The position numbers and the translations under genes are program-made. Of a stretch of 12,372 nucleotides of DNA, positions 1 through 5,440 are shown piece by piece. Under the pieces are notes generated by a model. It did no database searches and was not told where the DNA came from. It saw only the letters and a program-made list of their open reading frames with translations. The stretch is from Aquificaceae bacterium (lineage in GTDB: Bacteria > Aquificota > Aquificia > Aquificales > Aquificaceae): contig WGFS01000126.1 of assembly GCA_015492115.1 (NCBI GenBank), positions 1 through 12,372 of the forward strand. The letters are read 5' to 3'. Within the stretch, counting starts at the first letter, position 1; each line of letters opens with the position of its first letter.

Positions 1-162
1 AGCTATCCCGAGGGCAAAGGAGAGGGCGTCCCCTATGTTTGACTTTCCCGCACCGTTCGGTCCAACTATGGATATGAAACCAGCTCCGAGGGGTATCTCC
101 TTAAGCTCCCTTCCGTAAGACTTGAAGCCTTCAACGACTATCTTCTCAACAAAAGCCTTCAT
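1..162 (-). CDS. smc: SMC chromosome-partitioning ATPase, N-terminal fragment
   Basis: This is the start of a Structural Maintenance of Chromosomes protein, the ATPase core of bacterial condensin, which organises and separates chromosomes. Only the first 54 codons lie in the window; the gene runs off the left edge. The visible part begins MKAFVEKIVVEGFKSYG, the usual SMC opening (beta strand, then GFKSY), and continues to the Walker A loop GPNGAGKSN at about residues 34-42, followed by DALSFALG. The phrase 'GFKSYG ... VGPNGAGKSNI.DA..F.LG' is characteristic of SMC and separates it from RecN and RecF. The ATG at 162-160 overlaps the TGA of lpxD (161-159) as ATGA, so translation is probably coupled to lpxD. 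The hinge, coiled coils and C-terminal ATPase half are outside the window, so an intact gene is assumed, not seen. Confidence 0.9.
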   Translation of the reverse strand, partial: MKAFVEKIVVEGFKSYGRELKEIPLGAGFISIVGPNGAGKSNIGDALSFALGIA

Positions 163-1133
163 CTCAGCTTCTTCAGTATCTCGGGGAGCTTTAAGAGTGA
201 GGCGTAAACCCTTCTCCACTTGCTCCACTCTATGGCAGGCAGGTTGGCTCCGTAAACCTTTCCAGAAGGGAGGCTCTTACTTACCCCGGACTTGGCGGTC
301 ACCGTGACGTTGTCCCCTATCTCAACGTGGTCTGCAACTCCCACCTGACCTGCGAGTATCACGTTCCTCCCTGTCCTCACGCTTCCCGAGATCCCCACCT
401 GACTCACTATTATATTCCCCTCTCCTATATCACAATTATGGGCAACCATCACGAGATTATCAAGCTTGCTGAAGCGACCCACCCGTGTTGAGTCTATCAT
501 CGCCCTGTCTATGGTCGTATTGGCACCGATCTCCACGAAGTCCTCCACCACCACGTTTCCTATGTGGTTCAGCTTCCTTATACCTTCCTTCCCTATGTAG
601 TACCCGAAACCATCAGCCCCAAGCACGGTCCCGCTGTGAACCCTGACCCCCCTGCCTATAACCGTGTTGGGGTATATGTGAACACCGCTGAACAGAACAC
701 TTCCCTCCCCCACCACCGTGTTGTTCCCAATGTAGGTGAAGGGATAGACCTTAACACCGTCCTCAAGGACAACGTTGTCCCCTATGAAAACGAAGGGGGC
801 CACATAAACACCCCTCCCGAGGGATACATCCTTGCCTATGTGGGAGTTTGGAGAGACCCCTTCGGGGTGGTTCTCAGGATAGAACCTGTCCAGGAACAAG
901 GCGAGGGCGTACCTGACGTTGTCCACCCTGATGTAGTTTAGAAAGTCAACCTCCCTGCTCACAACGAGGGCTGAGGGCTTTCCTTCCAGAGCGCTCTCAA
1001 TATCCTTCTCCGACTGGCAGAATACGACAGTCCCCTCCCCGGGTCTTTGGGGGGAGGATATACCCCTGAGCTCAAGCTCAGGGTCTCCGTGGAGCTCTCC
1101 GCCGATCAGCCCGTGTATATCCCTGAGCTTCAT
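159..1133 (-). CDS. lpxD: UDP-3-O-acylglucosamine N-acyltransferase LpxD
   Basis: LpxD adds the second hydroxyacyl chain, from acyl-ACP, to the 2-amino group of UDP-3-O-acylglucosamine in lipid A synthesis, in the cytosol. The 324-residue length fits the family. Residues 1-95 form the N-terminal uridine-binding domain. From about residue 96 to 275 runs a left-handed beta-helix of hexapeptide repeats (many I/V-G-x-x-x-x units). The LpxD signature GADGFGY is at 172-178, and the catalytic-type His is H232 in the MVAHNC segment (family pattern 'IAHN'). The C-terminus is a short basic helix. The ATG at 1133 overlaps the skp stop as ATGA, and the gene's own stop overlaps the smc start in the same way. 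The skp-lpxD order matches the conserved bamA-skp-lpxD neighbourhood of Gram-negative bacteria. The gene implies an LPS-bearing outer membrane. Confidence 0.96.
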   Translation of the reverse strand: MKLRDIHGLIGGELHGDPELELRGISSPQRPGEGTVVFCQSEKDIESALEGKPSALVVSREVDFLNYIRVDNVRYALALFLDRFYPENHPEGVSPNSHIGKDVSLGRGVYVAPFVFIGDNVVLEDGVKVYPFTYIGNNTVVGEGSVLFSGVHIYPNTVIGRGVRVHSGTVLGADGFGYYIGKEGIRKLNHIGNVVVEDFVEIGANTTIDRAMIDSTRVGRFSKLDNLVMVAHNCDIGEGNIIVSQVGISGSVRTGRNVILAGQVGVADHVEIGDNVTVTAKSGVSKSLPSGKVYGANLPAIEWSKWRRVYASLLKLPEILKKLR

Positions 1134-1630
1134 TTCCTGGGAGCGCTTGCATCAACCAGCTTTATTATCTCCGTGGTTATATCCAGAGTAGCATCCTTGT
1201 ATATGAAGACACCGCAGTCCATAACCCCCGTGTAGCCTCTCTCCTTGGCGAGCTTCTCCGCTGCCTCCTTGACCCTGTTATAGACCATGCTCTCAAGCCT
1301 CTGCTTCATCTCGTTGAGCTCTTTCTGAGCCTTTGTCTGGAGCTCCCTCGCCTCTGACTCCTCCTTCTGATACTCCTTTATCTTCTGCTCCTTGACCTTC
1401 TGAGAGATAGCCTTGCTCTCTATCTGCTTCTTCAGCTCGTCAAGCTTCTGCTCCTTCTTGCTGAGCTTCTTCTGATACTCTATGAGCTTCTCTCTGAGCT
1501 CCTTCTGGGCATCCGCCACGAGCTTGGACTCCTGGAGGATCCTGTTCGTGTCCACACAGGCGAACTTAGGGTCCGCATAGACAAACCCCACGATCAGAAA
1601 CATGGAAAGAAAGGCTGTGAGCTTATGCAT
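1130..1630 (-). CDS. skp: Skp/OmpH-family periplasmic chaperone
   Basis: Skp holds unfolded outer-membrane proteins in the periplasm and delivers them to the BAM complex. The 166-residue product has a Sec signal peptide (MHKLTAFLSMFLIVGFVYA, likely cut after residue 19). The family start 'FACVDTNRILQESK' follows (Skp usually reads VD.nkil..s), then a long, very charged Lys/Glu/Gln coiled coil from about residue 35 to 125, corresponding to the chaperone's tentacles. The C-terminal part (YTGVMDCGVFIYKDATLDIT) matches the body-domain strand. Two cysteines, C25 in the first strand and one in MDCG, could pair; this is inference. Direct neighbourhood with lpxD supports the call. The start is fixed by the strong SD at 1635-1643. 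It follows the DUF420 gene by 26 bases, so it may be read as the distal part of the heme/oxidase-assembly transcript. Confidence 0.92.
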   Translation of the reverse strand: MHKLTAFLSMFLIVGFVYADPKFACVDTNRILQESKLVADAQKELREKLIEYQKKLSKKEQKLDELKKQIESKAISQKVKEQKIKEYQKEESEARELQTKAQKELNEMKQRLESMVYNRVKEAAEKLAKERGYTGVMDCGVFIYKDATLDITTEIIKLVDASAPRK

Positions 1631-1634
1631 GTCT

Positions 1635-1643
1635 ACCTCCTTT
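1635..1643 (-). promoter_or_regulatory. Shine-Dalgarno of skp
   Basis: On the minus strand the sequence reads AAAGGAGGT with four bases before the ATG at 1630, a near-perfect anti-SD match that fixes the skp start. It overlaps a 10-base palindrome (CTTTATAAAG, 1640-1649), so pairing could partly mask it. Confidence 0.75.
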
Positions 1644-1656
1644 ATAAAGTTTTATA

Positions 1657-2070
1657 TCATCCTCCTCCCAGCTTGAGGAATCCGAATATGAGCCAACCGG
1701 TTATCGCAACGTACACCCAGACGAGGGCGGTCACCGGCGCTATCTTTCTATGCTTTGAGAGTCTGTCCGTCAATCCCAGAAAGACCGTTACTATTGCGAG
1801 GGGAAGGTTCAGGGTCGCGAGGATGGAGTGGGAGACCATGATAAAGAGGTAAAGACCCCTGTAAGGTCCCTCGTAGTGCTTCGGTGGGTACATGAAGTAC
1901 TTTGTAAGGTAGAAGACCAGGAAGAGAAGGGCGAGGAAAGAGGCACTCAGCATAGCCTTCTTGTGAAGTTCCCTTCTGCCCGTCTTTATGAAGAAGAGTC
2001 CCGTCAGTATGAGCAGACCGCTCGCACCTATACACACAAGGCTCAAGATCGTGAGAAGCTCGTAACTCAT
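1657..2070 (-). CDS. DUF420 membrane protein, CtaM-like oxidase assembly factor
   Basis: A 137-residue integral membrane protein of the DUF420 (YozB/CtaM) family. The family is linked to maturation of heme A-type oxidases; CtaM is needed for aa3 oxidase activity in Staphylococcus aureus. Four hydrophobic helices are visible at about residues 5-28, 38-60, 72-100 and 110-132. Four histidines (H36 in ELHKKAM, H65, H81 in MVSHSILA, H107) fit the family pattern of His at helix ends, possibly for heme or metal binding. It lies downstream of ctaA and ctaB, as expected. The ATG at 2070 overlaps the stop of the 42-residue ORF as ATGA. The Gly-rich C-terminus (LGGG) is typical of small membrane proteins. 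The family call is confident; the exact biochemical role is inferred. Confidence 0.82.
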   Translation of the reverse strand: MSYELLTILSLVCIGASGLLILTGLFFIKTGRRELHKKAMLSASFLALLFLVFYLTKYFMYPPKHYEGPYRGLYLFIMVSHSILATLNLPLAIVTVFLGLTDRLSKHRKIAPVTALVWVYVAITGWLIFGFLKLGGG

Positions 2071-2195
2071 TTTCCCCTCATAAGATGGACTATAACAAAG
2101 GTCATAAAGTACGTAAGGAGTGCGAACACTGCCAGCATTACCGCTATCGTGATGCTCGTCCTCTTACCGTGCTTCTTTCTGGACTCCAAACTCAT
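2067..2195 (-). CDS. Small single-pass membrane protein (42 aa) in oxidase-assembly block
   Basis: A short ORF that automatic length cut-offs would miss. It translates to 42 residues: a basic N-terminus (MSLESRKKHGKRTS), one transmembrane helix at about residues 15-37, and a short tail ending HLMRGK. Its stop overlaps the DUF420 start as ATGA, and its start lies 32 bases inside the 3' end of the oxidase-like gene, so it is nested in a coupled chain. An AAGAGG element lies just before the ATG at 2195, too close for good use. A TTG two codons further on, at 2189, would have ideal spacing, so the product may be two residues shorter. It resembles in layout the tiny 'cytochrome oxidase small assembly protein' of proteobacterial cox operons (basic end plus one helix), but I cannot claim homology. 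A small oxidase subunit is the alternative. Confidence 0.65.
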   Translation of the reverse strand: MSLESRKKHGKRTSITIAVMLAVFALLTYFMTFVIVHLMRGK

Positions 2196-3444
2196 GCCTC
2201 TTAATTATAGAGTATAGAACGAAGAGGACGAATATGATTCCACCCGTAACCGAAAGAACGGAACCAACCCCCATGATCACCATAAAAAGGTAAACCTTGA
2301 AAGATTCTATGTAGCCCGTACCGAAGGTCTTTCTTGGAGCTCCATAGACACCAGCCCAGAAGAGCCCGGAGACGAAGAGGAGCATGCCGACTCCGTAGAG
2401 ATAGGGCTGTATCCTTACGAGCCTTGGAAGCCTTTCCACGTAACCAAGCTCTCTGAGGTAGTGGTAGGTGAGCCCCATTAGGGCTATGAGTATGCTGGCT
2501 ATCACGCCATGGTAGTGAGCCGGGATCCTGAGGTCTGAGCCTGCTATGAGGTAACCCATAAGGGACCCCAGTAAGTACATAAGCGCACTCAAGAGCACAA
2601 CCCTTCCAAAAAACTCTCTTGTGGAGAGGACGCTCCTGAGGAGCGTAAGTACGGAAAGGAGTGTAGGTATTCCGATCCCCACAGCATAGCCGACCGTGGT
2701 TACGAGCTTTACCCTGTGGGATATGGGGTTCTCAACAAAGAGCTGGAGGATGAAGTAAAGGACTGGGAAGAAGAGAAGTAAAAGGTAAAAGTACCTGAGC
2801 CAGTTCTTGAGACCCTGCCCTGAGATCCTGAGAAGTAAGCCCCAGGATACGAGCAGAAGGGTAGCGTTTATGAACTGATGTATGTGCCCCGGAAGCCAGT
2901 AAAGACGCTCAAAGTACAGGTAGGTCTCAGGGAGATGGGGAGTTCTCAGAAAGGAGATCGCCAGCGAGAGGGGAAAGAGTACAGAGAGAAAGATTGAGAG
3001 AGAGAAGAGTGTTTCAAGGATATCCTTTGAGCTCACGCCTCTGATAGCACCCGGTAGAAACCTCAGAGCGGTCAGAAAGAAACCGAGCCCGAATAGGGAA
3101 ACGCCCGTGAAGAACAGGAAATGGTCTATGGTGGGGACGTAGTTGTTGTGGACGGGTGTGCCGAGTCCAAAGAGGGCTGACAGGAATATGAGGAATGCCC
3201 CCGTTGAGGAGAGGGAGATCTCATGAACCTTTGAAGAGGCTTTAAAAAAGTCGTGCCACAGGGAGACCAGGAAGGAGAGGAAGCCAATTATCAAGGCAAG
3301 GTCAACGTGTCCTATGAGCCAGTGGTAGAAGAGCTGAGGAGGAAAGAAGTTAGAGACAACCGGTGTTCTGGAAAGGGCTACCAGGAGGGCAAAGAAGCCC
3401 CCCGCACCTATGGACACCACGAACAGAAGGAACCAGGGTCTCAT
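2164..3444 (-). CDS. Divergent heme-copper oxidase subunit I-like protein lacking CuB ligands
   Basis: A 426-residue, 12-helix membrane protein. By eye it aligns along its length with ba3-type oxidase subunit I (recalled Thermus family): 'NNYVPTIDHFLFFTGVSLFG', 'LYWLPGHIHQF', 'ISHRVKLVTTVGYAVGIGIP', 'IPAHYHGVIAS' and 'LFWAGVYGAPRKTF' each have a counterpart there. Kept: H46 (low-spin heme ligand in GHVD), H187 (first CuB His position in GHIH), H310 and H312 (high-spin and low-spin heme ligands in AHYH). Lost: the CuB His-His pair of helix 7 (here an FPVLYFILQLF segment with no His) and the cross-linked Tyr, replaced by F191. So heme could bind, but an ordinary O2-reducing center is not expected. 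The ATG at 3444 shares a base with the ctaB stop (TGATG) and has a GGTGAAG-like SD; a TTG one codon earlier is possible. The next ORF starts inside its end. Function unknown; it may be a heme carrier, assembly factor or sensor. Confidence 0.75.
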   Translation of the reverse strand: MRPWFLLFVVSIGAGGFFALLVALSRTPVVSNFFPPQLFYHWLIGHVDLALIIGFLSFLVSLWHDFFKASSKVHEISLSSTGAFLIFLSALFGLGTPVHNNYVPTIDHFLFFTGVSLFGLGFFLTALRFLPGAIRGVSSKDILETLFSLSIFLSVLFPLSLAISFLRTPHLPETYLYFERLYWLPGHIHQFINATLLLVSWGLLLRISGQGLKNWLRYFYLLLLFFPVLYFILQLFVENPISHRVKLVTTVGYAVGIGIPTLLSVLTLLRSVLSTREFFGRVVLLSALMYLLGSLMGYLIAGSDLRIPAHYHGVIASILIALMGLTYHYLRELGYVERLPRLVRIQPYLYGVGMLLFVSGLFWAGVYGAPRKTFGTGYIESFKVYLFMVIMGVGSVLSVTGGIIFVLFVLYSIIKRHEFGVQKEAR

Positions 3445-4325
3445 CAAGTCTTCACCAGATCAATTATCATGACGCTGAAGAGTACAGCTATGTATATGAT
3501 TGAGAAGAAAAAGAGCTTCATGCTCTCCTCCTTCTTGGAGAAGAGGAACTTCAATGTATAAACCGTGTAGAGGACGCTCATAACGAGAGCTGTCACAAAG
3601 TAGATCTTGCCCGTCATTCCTATCGCATAGGGTATAAGGCTGAGGGGAAGTAGAGAGACCGTGTAGAGCAGGGTTTTCACCTTGGTTATGAAGACCCCTC
3701 TCGCAACGGGAAGTGTAGGAATACCAGCCCTCGCATAATCATCCCTGTATTTGAGAGCGAGAACCCAGAAGTGGGGTGGTTGCCACATAAACATTATCAG
3801 GAAGAGAACGAAGGCTCTCAGATCCAGCTCCCCGGAACCCGCAACGTAACCTATCACCGGAGGGAGTGCTCCAGATATACCACCTATCTCTGTCGCTACA
3901 GGTGTCTTCCTCTTCAGAATCACGGTGTAGAGCACCACGTAGGAGAAGGCTGCGATCATGGCGAGAACAGCGGAGGTCACATTTACAAAGGTGGAAAGCA
4001 CGAAGAAGGAAGATGCCAGAAGCAGAATGCCAAAAGCGAGGGCACCTGTAGGGTTCACCGCACCACGGGGAAGAGGTCTTGATGAGGTTCTCTCCATAAC
4101 GCTGTCAACATCCTTGTCAAAGAACATGTTTATTACAGCGGAGCCTGCTGCAGCGAGACCCGTCCCCAGTAGCGTCCAGAAGACGATCACGGGTTCAAGG
4201 TTTCCCTTTGAACCTATGTATATTCCTCCAAGAGTTGTTATGAGAACCAGCGTAACTATCCCGGGTTTTGTTAGGGCGAGATACTCCTTTAAAGCAGAAG
4301 TGTAAGACATAGTCTTCTCAACCAT
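3444..4325 (-). CDS. ctaB: Heme O synthase (protoheme IX farnesyltransferase) CtaB
   Basis: CtaB transfers a farnesyl group from farnesyl diphosphate to the vinyl group of heme B, making heme O, the precursor of heme A, in the cytoplasmic membrane. The 293-residue protein is a UbiA-superfamily prenyltransferase. The first Asp-rich motif N66-x3-D70-x3-D74 (NMFFDKDVDSVMERT) is followed by SRPLP at 82-86. The second motif YRDDYARAGIPTLP is at about 193-206, and WQPPHFW at 181-187 is a CtaB hallmark. About nine membrane helices are visible. It begins two bases after the ctaA stop, with a GGAAGGGA-like SD inside the ctaA end, and its stop shares a base with the following start. It works with ctaA to supply heme A to the oxidase encoded just upstream. 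Confidence 0.96.
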   Translation of the reverse strand: MVEKTMSYTSALKEYLALTKPGIVTLVLITTLGGIYIGSKGNLEPVIVFWTLLGTGLAAAGSAVINMFFDKDVDSVMERTSSRPLPRGAVNPTGALAFGILLLASSFFVLSTFVNVTSAVLAMIAAFSYVVLYTVILKRKTPVATEIGGISGALPPVIGYVAGSGELDLRAFVLFLIMFMWQPPHFWVLALKYRDDYARAGIPTLPVARGVFITKVKTLLYTVSLLPLSLIPYAIGMTGKIYFVTALVMSVLYTVYTLKFLFSKKEESMKLFFFSIIYIAVLFSVMIIDLVKT

Positions 4326-4327
4326 AC

Positions 4328-5203
4328 CTATGTCCCTTCCGGTTGGGCTCCTACCTTCCTAACAATTTTACCCTTTAGGACCTCCGGTGCTACCATGTAA
4401 GAGAACCATATCACGACCAGGAAACCGATCGCTATATGGAAGAACAGTATCGGTAGAAAGAGCTTTGAAATAACGGTCGCTATACCAGCTGTCACCTGTG
4501 AGGCTATAAGAGCAAAGCTTATGAATGTATAGCGATCAAAGCGTTTAAGCATCAGGTAGAGAGTGAATATTATAAGACCCATGGCGTAGGTTATATGAAA
4601 GAAGTAGGCGAAGACGTTGAAGTCCGCAGCCTTCACATACCTGACGAGGATCCCTATAAGGATCTGAAACATCACCAGCACGTAGAGGGGCTCCGCAAAG
4701 GGGATCTTTGCCTTTTCCTCCCTTTCTTTGGAAACCGCACAGTAGGTAAGGGTCAGACCGGAGAGTATCATGACTGACAGGATCAGATGGGAGGTTGTGT
4801 ATATGTAATGAAGGAACTCCTTCAGGAGAGGCGCTTCCGTAACAACCACTCTCATGCCAAGGAGAGCCTCAAGTATAAGGAACAGGAATATCCACACCAT
4901 AGCCTTTCTCGGGAACCCTACAAAGTTCCTCCACACGGAGACGAGAGACGCCAGCATGAACAAGCCCGCCAATGCTCCGAGAATCCTGTGGGTCTGCTCT
5001 ATCCAGGGACGGAGGGACATCCTCACTTCCATCGGAGCAGGAGGTGTTGGGACATTCTCCTTAAGCTGGAAGGGGAGGAGCTGTCCATGACAGAGGGGCC
5101 AGTCCGGACATCCCAGTCCAGAACCTGTTGAGGTCACAATTCCACCAAACACCATCAGTGCGTAGGTTACAACGATAGCCAAAAAGAGAACTTTCCTGGT
5201 CAT
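4328..5203 (-). CDS. ctaA: Heme A synthase CtaA (COX15 family)
   Basis: CtaA oxidises the C8 methyl of heme O to a formyl group, giving heme A. The 291-residue, eight-helix membrane protein shows the family start VFGGIVTSTGSGLGCPDWPLC (20 residues shown from V18-C38 region). It has a Cys pair C32/C38 in the first outer loop, the E69-x2-H72 motif (EQTHR) of helix 2, and further helix His at H132/H139, H203 and H256, which would provide the bis-His sites of the two four-helix halves. Unlike Bacillus CtaA there is no second Cys pair in the C-terminal half's outer loop; single-pair forms are known, so this is not damage. QVTAGIATV in helix 7 is typical. A strong AAGGAG SD lies seven bases before the ATG at 5203, one base after the stop of the 62-residue ORF. 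Confidence 0.95.
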   Translation of the reverse strand: MTRKVLFLAIVVTYALMVFGGIVTSTGSGLGCPDWPLCHGQLLPFQLKENVPTPPAPMEVRMSLRPWIEQTHRILGALAGLFMLASLVSVWRNFVGFPRKAMVWIFLFLILEALLGMRVVVTEAPLLKEFLHYIYTTSHLILSVMILSGLTLTYCAVSKEREEKAKIPFAEPLYVLVMFQILIGILVRYVKAADFNVFAYFFHITYAMGLIIFTLYLMLKRFDRYTFISFALIASQVTAGIATVISKLFLPILFFHIAIGFLVVIWFSYMVAPEVLKGKIVRKVGAQPEGT

Positions 5204-5204
5204 A

Positions 5205-5393
5205 TCAATCTCCTTTGTTGGGTAGTGGGAATGGTGGTTCGTTCCTAATGTTCTCTAACTTCCTTATGAAATGCTCCCTGTTCTCAGGGTGCTTTAAAAA
5301 TTGATATACCGTAAAGAGGAGTGACAGCAGTGCCACACCTGCGACCGCAAGACCAACGAGGATCTTTCCCCAGTCCCGTTTAGCTTCTTCCAT
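5205..5393 (-). CDS. Small single-pass membrane protein (62 aa), first gene of heme-synthesis block
   Basis: I do not recognise this protein. It has a charged start (MEEAKRDWGK), one transmembrane helix at about residues 10-29 (ILVGLAVAGVALLSLLF), then a soluble tail rich in charged residues and ending in a Pro-rich stretch (EPPFPLPNKGD). A longer reading from GTG at 5435 would begin in the stem of the coxA terminator, so the ATG at 5393 is preferred. No SD lies upstream of that ATG; instead a TATAAT sits nine bases before it (5403-5408), which would give a nearly leaderless message if used. The stop is one base from ctaA. Position suggests an oxidase-assembly or small-subunit role, but this is only context. 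Confidence 0.65.
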   Translation of the reverse strand: MEEAKRDWGKILVGLAVAGVALLSLLFTVYQFLKHPENREHFIRKLENIRNEPPFPLPNKGD

Positions 5394-5402
5394 GAGAAAG
5401 AT

Positions 5403-5408
5403 ATTATA
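5403..5408 (-). promoter_or_regulatory. Possible -10 element before the 62-aa ORF / ctaA block
   Basis: The minus strand reads a consensus TATAAT nine bases before the ATG at 5393 and directly after the coxA terminator. No good -35 is seen at 16-18 bases upstream, where the terminator stem lies (GGGGCG at 17), so it would have to be a -35-poor promoter or not a promoter at all. Its start point would be within a few bases of the ATG, giving an mRNA with almost no leader. Confidence 0.3.
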
Positions 5409-5409
5409 A

Positions 5410-5433
5410 ACAAAAGAGGGGCGAACGCCCCTC
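5410..5433 (-). terminator. Rho-independent terminator after coxA
   Basis: On the minus strand a perfect 7-base-pair G+C-rich stem, GAGGGGC/GCCCCTC (5433-5427 with 5422-5416), closes a four-base GTTC loop and is followed at once by TTTTGTTT. It begins eight bases after the coxA stop codon (5441). It ends the coxCBA structural transcript and separates it from the heme A synthesis and assembly genes, though some read-through is possible. Confidence 0.85.
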
Positions 5434-5440
5434 ACGAAGG

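Noticed and set aside
564..941. 125-codon open frame opposite lpxD
   Set aside because: It lies antisense to lpxD in a Pro/Val-rich frame with no recognisable domain; lpxD itself is unambiguous.
1640..1660. TATAAA-like boxes and CTTTATAAAG palindrome before skp as a promoter
   Set aside because: No -35 at suitable spacing, and the palindrome overlaps the SD; simple A+T richness is enough to explain it, so a promoter was not called.
2164..3444. cbb3-type or NO reductase catalytic subunit
   Set aside because: The His-His metal pair required by both is missing, and the motifs resemble ba3 oxidase more than CcoN or NorB.
5394..5435. Upstream extension of the 62-aa ORF to a GTG
   Set aside because: The extension would begin in the coxA terminator hairpin; the ATG at 5393 gives a normal small membrane protein.
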